This document shows, piece after piece, positions 1 to 9,538 of a stretch of DNA of 64,000 nucleotides. The notes under the pieces are model-generated. The model was not told the DNA's origin. It did not search any database and was given only the letters and a program-made list of their open reading frames with translations. Both the position numbers and the translations under genes were made by a program. Source of the stretch: Planctomycetota bacterium. GTDB taxonomy: Bacteria > Planctomycetota > UBA1135 > GCA-002686595. The first letter of the stretch is position 1; each line of letters starts with the position of its first letter. The stretch spans positions 97,764 to 161,763 of the forward strand of contig JACRIN010000004.1 of the NCBI GenBank assembly GCA_016220085.1. Direction: 5' to 3'.

Positions 1-2730
1 TTCGCGATCGAATCGCGCGCGCTCGCGAACCTCGGAAAATGGGCGGAGCATCGCGTCGTGACGCTCAAGCCCGGCGATGCGCGGTTGCGCGTGGTCGCCG
101 CAACGGAAGAGCCCCCGGGGCCTGTGCGTGTCGAGCTCTTCGGTAACGTCGCCTACCGCACGCGCTCCAGCGATTCCGGACTCGAGATCGCCGCGCGAAG
201 GGTCCTGCACCGCACGTTCGAATTCGCCGATCCCCTGTGGCTGCCGATCTGTTCGTCGGAGGACGAGGTCGCGCTCGTGGTCGACGGCGACGCGCTCGTC
301 GCCGCCTCACGCGAGGGCAAGCTGGTCGGCGACGTGACGCTGACGGTCCACGCCGCGTTCTACGTCCGAGGCGCGGTCGAGCTCGGCGCTGGAGAGACGT
401 TCGAAGAACGCGCGACCGTGCTGATCTCGACCGACGATCCCTACGCGACCGAGCGGATCGCCGAACTTCCCGTGCGCACGGACGGCACGTTCGGTCCGGC
501 GGCCTGCGCGTGGACCGGCGTGACGCGCTATGCATTCAACCTTTTGAGCTCCCGCTGCTTGCCTCAGCGCCTCGCGTTGGACGTGCCGAAGCCCGGCGAA
601 ACGCTCGTCGTCAGCTTCCCGCACGAGCCCGCGACGCCCGTGCGCATGCGCGTCGTCGACGAATCGGATCGTCCACTGGCGGGCGTCGCGGTCGGACTCT
701 CGTGGCCGAGCGATGCGCCTCCGAGAAGCGTCTACCCGGCAGCCGCGCTCACGGACGACGCCGGTGTCGCTTCGCTCCCCGCGCCCGGGTCGGGGCCGAT
801 CGACGCACGCGCGAAAAAACGTGGCTGGGCGCCGGTGTACTCCGGGCCCTACCTCTTCGAGACCGGCACGGAGCGTGAGCTCGAACTCCGGATGAAACGG
901 GGAGGCCGAATCCACGGGCGAGTGACGCGCGCGGGACGCCAGGTGCCGAGCTTCGAGGTCGTGTACTGGCCGCCGACGGACGTCGATCAAACCGCGCTGT
1001 TGGGTGTCGACGGGAATCGCGACGGGCGTTTCGAGATCGCCGATGTCGAGCTCCGCCCGCTCTTGCTCTACGCCAGCGCGAAGGACCAACCGCGCAGCGA
1101 AATCGTCTCCGTCGAATTCAAGAACGGCGAGGCCGGTCCGATCGAGCTGGAGCTCCCCGACGCGGGGCGCGGTCGAGGACGCGTCGTCGATTCCGATTCG
1201 CGCGAGCCGATCGCTGGAGCCTCCGTCCAGGTGTGGAACGCCTGGAACCTCCAGATCATGACGCCGATCGGCGAACCGGCGACGAGCGTCTCGGACGGGA
1301 CCTTCGAGGTCGCCGGCTTGCGTCCGGGGCGCAACGTGCTTTGGGTGCAAGCGCCGGGGTATCACTGGGCTCAGCCGTCGATCGTCGCGGAGCCGGGTGT
1401 CGTCGCGGACACGGGCATGATCGCGGTCGATCGCGAAGCGGGCCTCGCAGTCGCGCTCGAAAGCGCGGATCCGACGGACTTCGGCCGCTACCAGTTGTCG
1501 ACGAGCGGCGCCGTCGTCATGCCCTACGCACCGTTCGACCCGAGCGGGCGCGCGAGCATCCCGAGCATCGCGCGCGGACGTTGCCGCATCCTGATCGCGT
1601 ATCCCGACGGCTCGGTGGTGAACTTCTTGCACTCCGTCCGCGGGCCCGTGCCGTCCGAGCTCCGACACACGGTTGCGTCCGGCGCGGAAGTCGAGACCAG
1701 GGTCCGGATGGAACCCGACTGTGCGAGCGACGGACCGCTCGAGCTCGCGATCGAGTACCACGACGGACGCCGTTGGATCGCACGTTGGGCCACGTTGTCG
1801 GAGGAAGGCTCCGCTCGCTTCCGCGGAGTTCCCAGCGGCACGTGGAGTGTCGTGCTCCACTCCGGCGGCGTGGCGCTGACTCGGCAGCGCATCGCGATCG
1901 GCAACGACGAGGTTCAATCGATCGACCTGGACGTCGATTGCAGCCAGAAGGTCCTGCGGATCGTCGACGACGACGGAACACCGCGCGCGAACTGCGAGAT
2001 CTGGGCGCGGTGCGCGAACTCCGACCTCGCGGGGTACGCTTGGTTCGCGGTCACGGACTCGTCCGGTCGCGCGAGTCTCGCATGGCCCGACTGTCGCGAG
2101 CTCGTGCTCGGCGCTGTCGGTTTCCGGTCGAGACTGGGAGTCCAGGTGACGATCGACGACGCGGAGGAGCAGCTCGTCCGACTCCCCGCGCCCGCCGAAT
2201 TGCGCTTGCGGTTGCACGACCAAGACGTCGCGCTCGAAGGCATCTCCGTGTGGGTCGAGGAGCCATCTTTGGAGTTGCCGTTGCCGGTGCAGCTCACCGA
2301 CCGCTCGGGTGTCGTCGTCTGGAACGACGTCGCGCCGGCCGCCTACGCGCTCTCGATCGAAGGACAAGGTCTTTGGAGGACGCAAGCGACGCGGAGCGCG
2401 AAGCCGACGCCGGCCGAGGTGCAATCGATCGACGTGCGGCGCGTCGGCGCGCTCGAGCTCGACGTGCGCGGCGCGCTCGGCGAACCGATCGAAGGCGCGC
2501 GCATCGTCCTGACGTCGCTCGAGTTCGCGGCGACCACCGAAGACTGGCTCGCCGACGGCAAGCTCGGTGCGTGCCAACCGACGTCCGACGCATCCGGTCG
2601 AGCGCGCTTCACCGCGCTGCCGCATGGCGAGTACCGCTGGACGGCGACGCTCGACGACGGCCGTCGGGCCAACGGCCTCGCGATGGTGAAGCCAGCGAGC
2701 ACGGAGACCGCGCTCGTGCTCGTTCCCTGA
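1..2730 (+). CDS. Large carboxypeptidase-regulatory-like / Ig-like repeat protein, 5' end outside window
   Basis: The frame is open from base 1, with no stop before the first possible start (GTG at 58), so the gene very probably begins upstream; about 909 codons are visible. The protein is a chain of beta-sandwich modules. Several carry the carboxypeptidase-regulatory-like signature, a G-[RK]-V-x-D turn followed by P-[IL]-x-G-[AV]. Examples are MRVVDESDRPLAGVAVGL near base 646, GRVVDSDSREPIAGASVQVW near 1170 and GEPIEGARIVLTS near 2480. Such modules normally occur in secreted or surface proteins as structural or adhesive parts. No catalytic motif or membrane anchor is visible in this part, and any signal peptide would lie outside the window. 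It resembles the smaller protein at 25168-26919. The fold is fairly certain; the specific role is unknown. Confidence 0.8.
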   Translation, partial: FAIESRALANLGKWAEHRVVTLKPGDARLRVVAATEEPPGPVRVELFGNVAYRTRSSDSGLEIAARRVLHRTFEFADPLWLPICSSEDEVALVVDGDALVAASREGKLVGDVTLTVHAAFYVRGAVELGAGETFEERATVLISTDDPYATERIAELPVRTDGTFGPAACAWTGVTRYAFNLLSSRCLPQRLALDVPKPGETLVVSFPHEPATPVRMRVVDESDRPLAGVAVGLSWPSDAPPRSVYPAAALTDDAGVASLPAPGSGPIDARAKKRGWAPVYSGPYLFETGTERELELRMKRGGRIHGRVTRAGRQVPSFEVVYWPPTDVDQTALLGVDGNRDGRFEIADVELRPLLLYASAKDQPRSEIVSVEFKNGEAGPIELELPDAGRGRGRVVDSDSREPIAGASVQVWNAWNLQIMTPIGEPATSVSDGTFEVAGLRPGRNVLWVQAPGYHWAQPSIVAEPGVVADTGMIAVDREAGLAVALESADPTDFGRYQLSTSGAVVMPYAPFDPSGRASIPSIARGRCRILIAYPDGSVVNFLHSVRGPVPSELRHTVASGAEVETRVRMEPDCASDGPLELAIEYHDGRRWIARWATLSEEGSARFRGVPSGTWSVVLHSGGVALTRQRIAIGNDEVQSIDLDVDCSQKVLRIVDDDGTPRANCEIWARCANSDLAGYAWFAVTDSSGRASLAWPDCRELVLGAVGFRSRLGVQVTIDDAEEQLVRLPAPAELRLRLHDQDVALEGISVWVEEPSLELPLPVQLTDRSGVVVWNDVAPAAYALSIEGQGLWRTQATRSAKPTPAEVQSIDVRRVGALELDVRGALGEPIEGARIVLTSLEFAATTEDWLADGKLGACQPTSDASGRARFTALPHGEYRWTATLDDGRRANGLAMVKPASTETALVLVP

Positions 2731-3082
2731 GCGATCCCGCGGATTCGAATCGGCGTCGAGCCTCCAGTTCGCATCCGTGCGGCTCCTCCGACTCGTCACG
2801 TGCGCTTCGGGGCGAGACTTTGGGTCCGCGCGTCCCGTTCGTTCGCTCGGCATGACGGCAACCTCCCTCTGTCCGTGACCAGCCGGACGCATCGAAGCCG
2901 CGCGATCGGCGTGCGATTCGCCCCGAGCCGCCCCGCGACCCACGGGGCGCCCGCGGCGGAAAGCGCTGGAGCTTTCGTCGCCAAGCGCCTCGATCCCGCC
3001 CCCTCGGCGCTCACGCGAGGCACCCGCAACGCGTACGGGGCTCCTGGATTGACGGCCGTTCGGCCGAAGAGGTAGGGTCCTC
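2731..3082. other. Intergenic, no gene seen
   Basis: This stretch lies between the repeat protein and the exporter operon. Reading frames here are short and rich in Arg and Ser, as expected of wrong-frame GC-rich DNA. A purine-rich stretch (GGTAGGG at about 3071-3077) serves as the ribosome site of the next gene. The exporter promoter probably lies here, but I cannot place -35 and -10 boxes with confidence. Confidence 0.5.
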
Positions 3083-3496
3083 GTGTCCATGGATCTCAAG
3101 AGACTCCTGATTGCACTGCTCTGCCTGCCGGCGCTGCTTGCGCCGAGCGGGTTCAGCGCCGTGCTCTGTCTCTGCGGCGACATGGCGCCGGTCGTCGAGA
3201 CGGCGAGCTGCTGCGCGGTGCAACAGGTGAGCTGCTGCTGCGAGACGCCCAGCGACGACTCCTCGCCGGTCGAAGCGCACGCGCCGTGCAAGGGCTGTCG
3301 CGACCTCTCGACGCCAAGAGCGCCGGCGACGCGCACGCCGACCGGAGCGGACGAGCTCGCCCACGCGGCGCTGCTCCCGCTGCCCGCGAGCTTCTCTTTC
3401 GTCCGCGCCGACGACAGCCTCGGCAGTCGACCGACCTGCCGCGTCGCGCGCAGCCACGCCCCGCCACTCGCCTCCGCGATCCCGCTGCGCATCTAA
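3083..3496 (+). CDS. Small secreted Cys-rich protein leading the exporter operon
   Basis: This is a protein of about 137 residues starting at GTG 3083, five bases after GGTAGGG; an in-frame ATG at 3089 is an alternative. It begins with a signal-peptide-like segment (KRLLIALLCLPALLAPS). The mature part holds a dense cysteine cluster (LCLCG, SCC, SCCC, CKGC), eleven Cys in total in the first two thirds, followed by a Pro/Ala-rich tail. It is the first gene of a run that continues with a TolC-type protein after 71 bases. I do not recognise a named family. The Cys clusters and position suggest a periplasmic metal-binding or redox accessory of the exporter, which is inference only. Confidence 0.65.
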   Translation: MSMDLKRLLIALLCLPALLAPSGFSAVLCLCGDMAPVVETASCCAVQQVSCCCETPSDDSSPVEAHAPCKGCRDLSTPRAPATRTPTGADELAHAALLPLPASFSFVRADDSLGSRPTCRVARSHAPPLASAIPLRI

Positions 3497-3567
3497 CGAC
3501 GAACCCGCACGCGTAGGAACCGGCGAGTTCGCTCGCCGATCGTGTTTCCCTTCGTCGCGGAGTCGTC

Positions 3568-5046
3568 ATGTCCCGTTCGATCGCAACGCGTCGTGTGCGC
3601 GAGGCCCACGACCCGGCTCACCGAGCCGCCCGCTCCCTCGCTTGGATTCCGTTCGCGCTCGGCGCTTGCGCCGCGCCCGAGCATCCCGAGCCCTCGTTCG
3701 ACTCCGTCGCAGGAGCGGTCGACTTGCGCTCGACGGGTTCGGCCGAACTCGAGCGCGCATTGGAGCTCGCAGAGCTCGCGCCGCTCTCGCTCGCCGAGCC
3801 CGACCCCGCGCTGCGCGCCGATCCGAGCCGCGACGCGTTCTGGCACGCGAGCGCGCTCGCGTGGAACGCCGGTGTGCGCGAGGCGCGGCGGCGTTTCCTC
3901 GGCGCGCGCGCGTTCGTCGACAGCGCCGGCGCGCCGCAGCCGATCACGGTGCAAGCGGACTCGATCGCGGGCGAGGGCGAGCGCGAGAGCGAGCTCAAGG
4001 CGACGCTCGACGTGCTCGGTCTCTTCGGACTCGGCCCCGCGCGCGCAGCGAAGGCTCTGGCGAGCCAGGAAGCTCGCCTCGCGTTCGCACAGTACGAGAG
4101 CCGCGTGTTCAACGCGTGGATCGACGTCGACCGCGCGCGCGTCGAGCTCGGCGCGAAACGTCGGCTGCTCGCCGCGCTCGACGCGCTCGCCGCGGAGCAG
4201 GAGCCGTTGGCGCGCCGCCGCGAGATCCTCGCGAACGCCGGCTTCGTCCCGCCCGGCTCCACCGACCTCGCGCGAACGGCGGAGACGATGCTCGCGACCG
4301 AGCGCTCGAACCTGCGCGCTGACGTAACGCTCGCGCGCGAAGCGCTCGCGCTCGCCGCGGGGCTGCCGATCGACGCACAGGCGCTCGATGCGGACACCGA
4401 GGGGATGCTCGACGCGCTGAACGAGCAAGAGCCCGTCGCCGCGCCGGCCGCCGCCGAGCTCTGGGACGCGCGCCCCGAGGTGCGCGCGATGCGCGTGCGC
4501 TGCGCGCTCGCCGAGGCGAAGCTCGACCTCGTGCTCGCCGATCGCTTCCCCGACCTGCGCGTCGGCGTCAAGTCGATGTTCACGCCGGAAACGGTGCTCG
4601 CCGGGCCGATGCTCGAAGCCGCGCTCGCGTGGCCGGGAGCTCGCGACGGACGCATCGAGGCCGCGCACCAGGAGTGCGAGGAGATGCGCGAGGCGGTCGA
4701 GGCGGAGCTGCTCGCCGCGCTCGCGCGCGCGCGGACCGCGGCGGACGTCTGGAGCGAGCTGCGCCGGCTGCACCACGCCGATCTCGAGCTGCTCGACCGC
4801 GAATCGCGCGCAGGCTGGACCGCAGCTCGTGCGCGCTTCCTCAACGATCCCGAGGCGCTCGAGGACGCCGCGCGGATGCTCGGCGAACGCGCGAAGGCCC
4901 TGCGGATGGTCCACGAGCACGACGGCGCGCTCGCGCTCGCCGCGCTCGAGTTCCGTCGTGCCGCAGGCGCCGCGCCGCGCGCGCACGCAGCTCCGCGCGC
5001 GAGCGGCGCGAGCGACAGCGCGCTCGAAAGCCGGGTGCAACCGTGA
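3568..5046 (+). CDS. TolC-family outer-membrane efflux lipoprotein
   Basis: The 492-residue protein starts at ATG 3568, seven bases after a GGAG. Its N-terminus has a charged stretch, a hydrophobic segment and a lipobox-like LGACAAP, so it is probably lipidated like many OprM/CusC-type channels. The rest is long amphipathic helices rich in Ala, Leu, Glu and Arg arranged in two similar halves. That arrangement is typical of the TolC alpha-barrel, and the length is close to the usual 430-490 residues. TolC proteins form the outer-membrane and periplasmic tunnel of tripartite exporters. The following adaptor gene overlaps its stop by four bases (GTGA), which implies translational coupling. The transported substrate cannot be read from this gene. 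Confidence 0.85.
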   Translation: MSRSIATRRVREAHDPAHRAARSLAWIPFALGACAAPEHPEPSFDSVAGAVDLRSTGSAELERALELAELAPLSLAEPDPALRADPSRDAFWHASALAWNAGVREARRRFLGARAFVDSAGAPQPITVQADSIAGEGERESELKATLDVLGLFGLGPARAAKALASQEARLAFAQYESRVFNAWIDVDRARVELGAKRRLLAALDALAAEQEPLARRREILANAGFVPPGSTDLARTAETMLATERSNLRADVTLAREALALAAGLPIDAQALDADTEGMLDALNEQEPVAAPAAAELWDARPEVRAMRVRCALAEAKLDLVLADRFPDLRVGVKSMFTPETVLAGPMLEAALAWPGARDGRIEAAHQECEEMREAVEAELLAALARARTAADVWSELRRLHHADLELLDRESRAGWTAARARFLNDPEALEDAARMLGERAKALRMVHEHDGALALAALEFRRAAGAAPRAHAAPRASGASDSALESRVQP

Positions 5047-6548
5047 GCGCCGTGCGTTCCGACCTCGACCTCGGCGGCCTGACGCGCGAAAAGGGCGCGC
5101 TTGCGCGGCCGCCGAAGCGCCGGCTCGGCCTGTGGGTCGCGCTCGCGCTGTGCATCGCGTTCGCCGCGCTGCTCGCGACGACGCTCGGCGACTTCTGGCG
5201 CGGCTCGGTCGAGGTCAGCGTCGTGCGGCCGAAGCTCGTCGAAGCGGGCACGGCGTCCGCCGCGTCGAACTCCGTCGCACTGCAGGCGGCCGGCTGGATC
5301 GAGCCCGATCCGTTCGCGTCGTTCGCCACCGCGTTGGTGCCCGGCGTCGTCGAGGAGGTGCTCGTGCGCGAAGCGGACCGCGTCGAACGCGACCAGCCGG
5401 TCGCGCGGCTCGTCGATCGCGAGGCGAAACTCGCCCGCGACGCGGCGGCGAGCGCGCTCGCGACCAGCCGAGCCGAGCTCGAGCAAGCGATCGCCGAGGA
5501 ACACATCGCGACGTTCGAAGCGACGCTCGCGATCCGCGAAAACGTCGCGGTCACCGGCGCCGAGCTCGAGGGCAAGAAGGCGGCCGCCGCCAAGCTCGCC
5601 GCCGCCGCGCGCCGCGCGCAGGCGGAGGTCGATGTCGCGAAGGAGACGCTCGCGATCGAGGAAGAGCTCGCCGCCGCGTCGGCGTCCGGTCCGCGCCAGC
5701 TCTCGCTCGCGCGCGCGAAGCTCGAAGTCGCCCGCGCGGCCGCCGAGGGCGCGCAAGCCGAGGCCGCGCAGGCCGAGGCCGAAGCGAAGGTCGCCGAGGC
5801 GCGCCCCGCTCGCGCGCGGCAGGACGCCGAGCTGCGCTTCGAGGACAAGCTCTGGATCGATCGCGCGCGCGCGGGCATCAAGCTCGCCGAGGCGGGGCTC
5901 GCCGAAGCCCAGGTACGGCTCGCGGAGGCCGAGCTCGCGCTCGAACGCACCGTCGTGCGCGCGCCGCAGGCGGGTGTCGTGCTCGAGCGGCTCGTCGCGC
6001 CCGGCGCGGTGCTCGAAGGCGAGCGCGCGGCGGTGCTCGCGCTCTACGATCCGAGTTCGATCCGCGTGCGCGTCGACGTGCCGCAGGGCGACGTCTCGAA
6101 GGTCTCGGTCGGCCAACGCGCCGAGGTCCTTTCCGAGTCGCGCGGCGGCAAGCCGTACGCGGGCGAAGTGCTGCGCGTCGTGCACCGCGCGGACATCCAG
6201 AAGGTGACGCTGCAGGTTCACGTGCGCATCGACGCGCCCGACGAGCTCTTGCGGCCCGAGATGCTCTGCCAGGTGCGGTTCTTCGGCGGCGCGCTTTCGG
6301 CGTCGGGAAGCGTCGCCGAGTCCGCGAGCGAGCACGTGCTCGTCCCCCGCCGGCTCGTCGAGAACGGCTCGGTGTGGGTCGTCGACGGCGCGACCGGCAC
6401 GGCGAAACGGCGCGCGATCGAGTCCGCGGGCGAACGCGGCGACTGGATCGAGGTCTCGAGCGGCCTCAACGTCTCCGACAAGCTGATCGACGACGGCCGG
6501 ACCGGACTCGTCGAAGGTGCGCGGCTCTCCGTGCGCGAGGGGAACTGA
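5043..6548 (+). CDS. HlyD/MacA-type periplasmic adaptor subunit
   Basis: A GTG start at 5043 overlaps the TolC stop and gives 501 residues. After a short basic N-terminus there is one membrane helix at about residues 29-48, then the halves of a lipoyl domain (PGVVEEVLVREADRVERDQP near residue 100 and RAPQAGVVLERLVAPG near residue 305). Between them lies a very long Ala/Glu/Arg coiled coil, which in this family forms the hairpin that docks onto TolC. Beta-barrel and membrane-proximal domains follow. This is the classical adaptor linking an inner-membrane ABC or RND pump to the outer-membrane channel. The ABC ATPase begins two bases after its stop, so it belongs to a MacAB-like ABC system rather than an RND pump. 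Confidence 0.88.
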   Translation: MSAVRSDLDLGGLTREKGALARPPKRRLGLWVALALCIAFAALLATTLGDFWRGSVEVSVVRPKLVEAGTASAASNSVALQAAGWIEPDPFASFATALVPGVVEEVLVREADRVERDQPVARLVDREAKLARDAAASALATSRAELEQAIAEEHIATFEATLAIRENVAVTGAELEGKKAAAAKLAAAARRAQAEVDVAKETLAIEEELAAASASGPRQLSLARAKLEVARAAAEGAQAEAAQAEAEAKVAEARPARARQDAELRFEDKLWIDRARAGIKLAEAGLAEAQVRLAEAELALERTVVRAPQAGVVLERLVAPGAVLEGERAAVLALYDPSSIRVRVDVPQGDVSKVSVGQRAEVLSESRGGKPYAGEVLRVVHRADIQKVTLQVHVRIDAPDELLRPEMLCQVRFFGGALSASGSVAESASEHVLVPRRLVENGSVWVVDGATGTAKRRAIESAGERGDWIEVSSGLNVSDKLIDDGRTGLVEGARLSVREGN

Positions 6549-6550
6549 CC

Positions 6551-7237
6551 ATGGCGCTGATCGAGCTGCTCGAAGTCACCAAGACGTATCGCAAGGGCGA
6601 GCACGTCGTCACGCCGCTCGCGAACGTGTCGCTCTCGGTCGACGCAGGCGAGTTCTTCGTGTTGCTCGGACCCTCGGGCTCGGGCAAGACGACGCTCTTG
6701 AACCTGGTCGCGGCGATCGATCGACCCGATCGCGGCTCGATTCGCGTCGGCGGCGTCGAGCTCGGCACCGCGTCGAGCTCGAAGCTCTCCGACTGGCGCG
6801 CCGAACACGTCGGCTACGTCTTCCAGCAAGCGAACCTCGTCCCGGTGCTGACCGCGTACGAGAACGTCGAGTTGCCGCTGTTCCTCTTCGGTCTCTCCGC
6901 CGCCGAGCGTCACAAGCGCGTCGCGATCGCGCTCGAGGCCGTCGGGCTCGCCGACCGCGCGACGCACCTGCCGAAGCAGCTCTCCGGCGGTCAGGAGCAA
7001 CGCGTCGCGATCGCGCGCGCGATCGTCGCCGATCCGGAGATCCTGGTCGCGGACGAACCGACCGGCAACCTCGACCACGAGTCGGCCGAGAGCGTGCTCG
7101 ACTTGCTCTCGCACCTCCATCGCGAGCGCAAGAAGACCGTCGTGATGGTGACGCACGATCCGCGCGCGGCGCGCTACGGCACGCGACGGATGGTGCTCGA
7201 CAAGGGCGAGCTGAAGGAAGAAGGGACCGCGCGATGA
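6551..7237 (+). CDS. ABC exporter ATP-binding subunit (MacB/LolD type)
   Basis: The 228-residue ATPase has Walker [10 protein letters not shown], a Q-loop (VFQQANL), signature [14 protein letters not shown], Walker B ILVADEPT, the D-loop region GNLDHES and switch His in VTHDP. The LSGGQEQ form, with Glu where LSGGQQQ is usual, is a minor variant. The stand-alone domain and the following FtsX-type permeases place it in the MacB/LolD/FtsE group, which drives extrusion of substrates from the outer leaflet or periplasm (mechanotransmission) rather than drug uptake. It overlaps the next gene by four bases (ATGA), consistent with coupled expression. Confidence 0.92.
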   Translation: MALIELLEVTKTYRKGEHVVTPLANVSLSVDAGEFFVLLGPSGSGKTTLLNLVAAIDRPDRGSIRVGGVELGTASSSKLSDWRAEHVGYVFQQANLVPVLTAYENVELPLFLFGLSAAERHKRVAIALEAVGLADRATHLPKQLSGGQEQRVAIARAIVADPEILVADEPTGNLDHESAESVLDLLSHLHRERKKTVVMVTHDPRAARYGTRRMVLDKGELKEEGTAR

Positions 7238-8373
7238 AGCTCGCGACGCTCGTCCGGAAGAACTTGACGCGCCGTCCGATGCGCACGGCGCTGACGGTGC
7301 TCGGCGTCGCGTCGGCGATGTTGCTGTTCGTGCTGGTCGAGTCGCTGAGCGCCGGCCTCGAACGCGCGCTGTCGGGCTCCGAGGCCGCGAGGACGTTGGT
7401 CGTCTACCGGCAGAACCGCTACTGCCCGCAGACGTCGTTCCTGCCCGAGTGGTACGCGACGCGGATCGCGAAGCTCCCCGGCGTGAAGAGCGTCTTGCCG
7501 GTCAAGGTCTACCTCAACAACTGCCGCGCGAGCCTCGATCTCGTCGCGTTCCAGGGCGCGCCGGCGGCCGAGATGCTCTCGACGCGCGGCATCGAGGTGA
7601 TCGACGGCGACGCGCAGCGCTTCGTGCGGGAGAAGGACTCCGCGCTGGTCGGCCGCGCGTTCGCCGCGCGCAAGGACGTCGAGGTCGGCGAGAGCTTCCG
7701 CTTCGGCAACATCGTCGTGAAAGTCGCCGGCATCTTCGCGAGCGACGAGCCCGTCGAGGAAGGCGTGATCCTCACCCACCTCGAGTTCCTCCAACGCGCC
7801 GGGCCGGTCAACAAGCTCGGCACGGTGACGCAATTCGAAGTCAAGATCGACGACGCGTCGCGAGCGGAGGCGCTGTCGGCGGAGATCGACGAGCTCTTCC
7901 GCACCGCGGAGCAACCGACCGACACGCGCGCGAAGATCCTCTTCCTCGAGGGCGCCACGCGCGACTTGCGCGAGATCCTCGGCTTCGCGCGGATCCTCGG
8001 GTTCGCGTGCGTGCTCGTGGTGCTCGTGCTGGTCGCGAACACGGTGCTGATGAGCGTTCAGGAGCGCGTGCGGGAGTTCGGCGTCTTCCGCACTCTCGGT
8101 TACCGCGCTTCGCACGTCGCCGAGCTCGTCGTCGTCGAGTCGCTCGCGCTGTCGCTCTTCGGCGGCGCGCTCGGGCTCGGCCTCGCGTGGCTGGTCGTGC
8201 ACTTCGCGCGAGTCTCGATCGGTTCCGAGGGCGTGCCGGTGCAGTTCTCGACGTCGCCGAAGCTCGCGGTGCTCGGATTCGCCGTCGCCGCGGCGTGCGG
8301 GATCGTCGCTGGGCTCGTGCCGGCGCTGCGCTCGGCGCGCGCCGAGATCGTCGTCTCGTTGAGGAGCGCCTGA
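7234..8373 (+). CDS. FtsX-like ABC exporter permease 1
   Basis: The 379-residue protein has the MacB/FtsX layout: one helix near the N-terminus (TALTVLGVASAMLLFVLV), a large periplasmic domain of about 220 residues, and three C-terminal helices. The third-helix region carries the family pattern MSVQERVREFGVFRTLGYR. The periplasmic domain contains two Cys (RYCPQ and NNCRA) that could form a disulfide. It starts inside the ATPase stop codon and ends overlapping the start of a second permease. The two permeases therefore probably form a heterodimer, unlike the homodimer of E. coli MacB. Confidence 0.88.
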   Translation: MKLATLVRKNLTRRPMRTALTVLGVASAMLLFVLVESLSAGLERALSGSEAARTLVVYRQNRYCPQTSFLPEWYATRIAKLPGVKSVLPVKVYLNNCRASLDLVAFQGAPAAEMLSTRGIEVIDGDAQRFVREKDSALVGRAFAARKDVEVGESFRFGNIVVKVAGIFASDEPVEEGVILTHLEFLQRAGPVNKLGTVTQFEVKIDDASRAEALSAEIDELFRTAEQPTDTRAKILFLEGATRDLREILGFARILGFACVLVVLVLVANTVLMSVQERVREFGVFRTLGYRASHVAELVVVESLALSLFGGALGLGLAWLVVHFARVSIGSEGVPVQFSTSPKLAVLGFAVAAACGIVAGLVPALRSARAEIVVSLRSA

Positions 8374-9533
8374 TGCGCCTCTTGCCGCTCGACTACGCCG
8401 TCCGGAACCTCGGTCGACGGCCGACGCGCACGCTGCTCGCCGCGGCGTCGAGCGCGCTGGTCGCCGCGCTGCTGGTCGCGACCGCGGCGTTCGTGCGCGG
8501 GCTCGACCGGACGTTCCAGGGCGCGGCGCGCGGCGACACCGCGATCCTGCTCTCCAGCGTCGCCGAGCGCGATGTCGTGCGCTCGACGGTGGTCGCGGGC
8601 CTCGGCGAGCTCGTCGCGGCCTCCGTGCGCGGAGTCGCGACGATCGAAGGCGTGCCCGCGATCTCCGACGAGATCCACATGGGCACGAACCTCGCGCTTC
8701 CGGGCGACAAGCGCGCGCGGCCCGGCTTCGTGCGCGGCGTCACCGAGCGCGCGTTCCTCGTGCACGACGCGGTGACGCTGATCGAGGGCCGCACGCCGCG
8801 CACCGGCGAGGTGATCGTCGGCCGGCTCGTCGCCGAGCAGCTCGGCGTCGAGCCCGTGGCGCTCGAGCTCGGCAAGGAGCTCTCGTTCGAAGGCGCGGCG
8901 TTCACGATCGTCGGCCGCTTCGCCGCGCCGGGCACGACGATCGAAGGCGAGGTGTGGACCCCGCTCGCGCCGTTGCGCGGCCTGACGCGGCGCGACGATT
9001 CGTCGGCGACGTTCGTCAAGGTGACCGAACCCGCCGCGATCGCCGAGCTCGAGCTCTTCGCCAAACGTCGCCTCGATCTCGAGCTCGTCGTGATCCCGAC
9101 CGCGATCTACTACAAGGAGCTCGCCGACTACTTCGCGCCGATCCGCAACCTGTCGTGGGCGCTCGCGGGGCTGATCGCGCTCGCGGCGCTGTTCGGCGGC
9201 GCGAACACGCTCAACGCGACGGTGCAGGACCGCGTGCGCGAGCTCGCGACGCTGCGCGCGGTCGGCTACGGCGGCTGGGCGCTGGTCGGCTCGCTCGCGC
9301 AGGAAGCCTTGGTGCTCGCGTCCGCCGGTGCGCTGGTCGGCCTGCTCGCCGCGCGGCTCTTCCTCGCCGGCTCGAGCGTCCGCATCGCGATGAGCGCCTT
9401 CGAGCTCACCGTCGACGCCCCTGCGGTGCTCGCGGGAATCGCCGGCGCCCTGATCCTCGCTCTGTTCGGCACCGCGCCCGCCGCCTGGCGCGTGTTGAAA
9501 CTCCCCGTGGCGGCGGCTTTGAAGGAGAATTGA
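8373..9533 (+). CDS. FtsX-like ABC exporter permease 2
   Basis: The ATG at 8373 uses the last base of the preceding TGA (TGATG) and gives 386 residues. Topology is as in permease 1: an N-terminal helix (LLAAASSALVAALLVATAAF), a periplasmic domain, and three C-terminal helices with ATVQDRVRELATLRAVGYGG. Similarity to permease 1 is limited to the membrane parts, so the pair looks ancient rather than a recent duplication. It is probably the second half of a permease heterodimer with the ATPase at 6551. A lipoprotein gene follows after five bases. Confidence 0.88.
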   Translation: MRLLPLDYAVRNLGRRPTRTLLAAASSALVAALLVATAAFVRGLDRTFQGAARGDTAILLSSVAERDVVRSTVVAGLGELVAASVRGVATIEGVPAISDEIHMGTNLALPGDKRARPGFVRGVTERAFLVHDAVTLIEGRTPRTGEVIVGRLVAEQLGVEPVALELGKELSFEGAAFTIVGRFAAPGTTIEGEVWTPLAPLRGLTRRDDSSATFVKVTEPAAIAELELFAKRRLDLELVVIPTAIYYKELADYFAPIRNLSWALAGLIALAALFGGANTLNATVQDRVRELATLRAVGYGGWALVGSLAQEALVLASAGALVGLLAARLFLAGSSVRIAMSAFELTVDAPAVLAGIAGALILALFGTAPAAWRVLKLPVAAALKEN

Positions 9534-9538
9534 AGACC

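Noticed and set aside
307..3492. A 1061-codon open frame on the minus strand across the first gene
   Set aside because: It is antisense to a strong coding region. Composition is Arg/Ala/Asp-rich without domain motifs; such mirrored frames are common in 70 % GC DNA because stop codons are rare.
3083..3496. Copper-resistance protein of a named family
   Set aside because: The Cys clusters are suggestive, but no recognised copper-family motif (such as MxxM repeats or CopZ GMTCxxC) is present.
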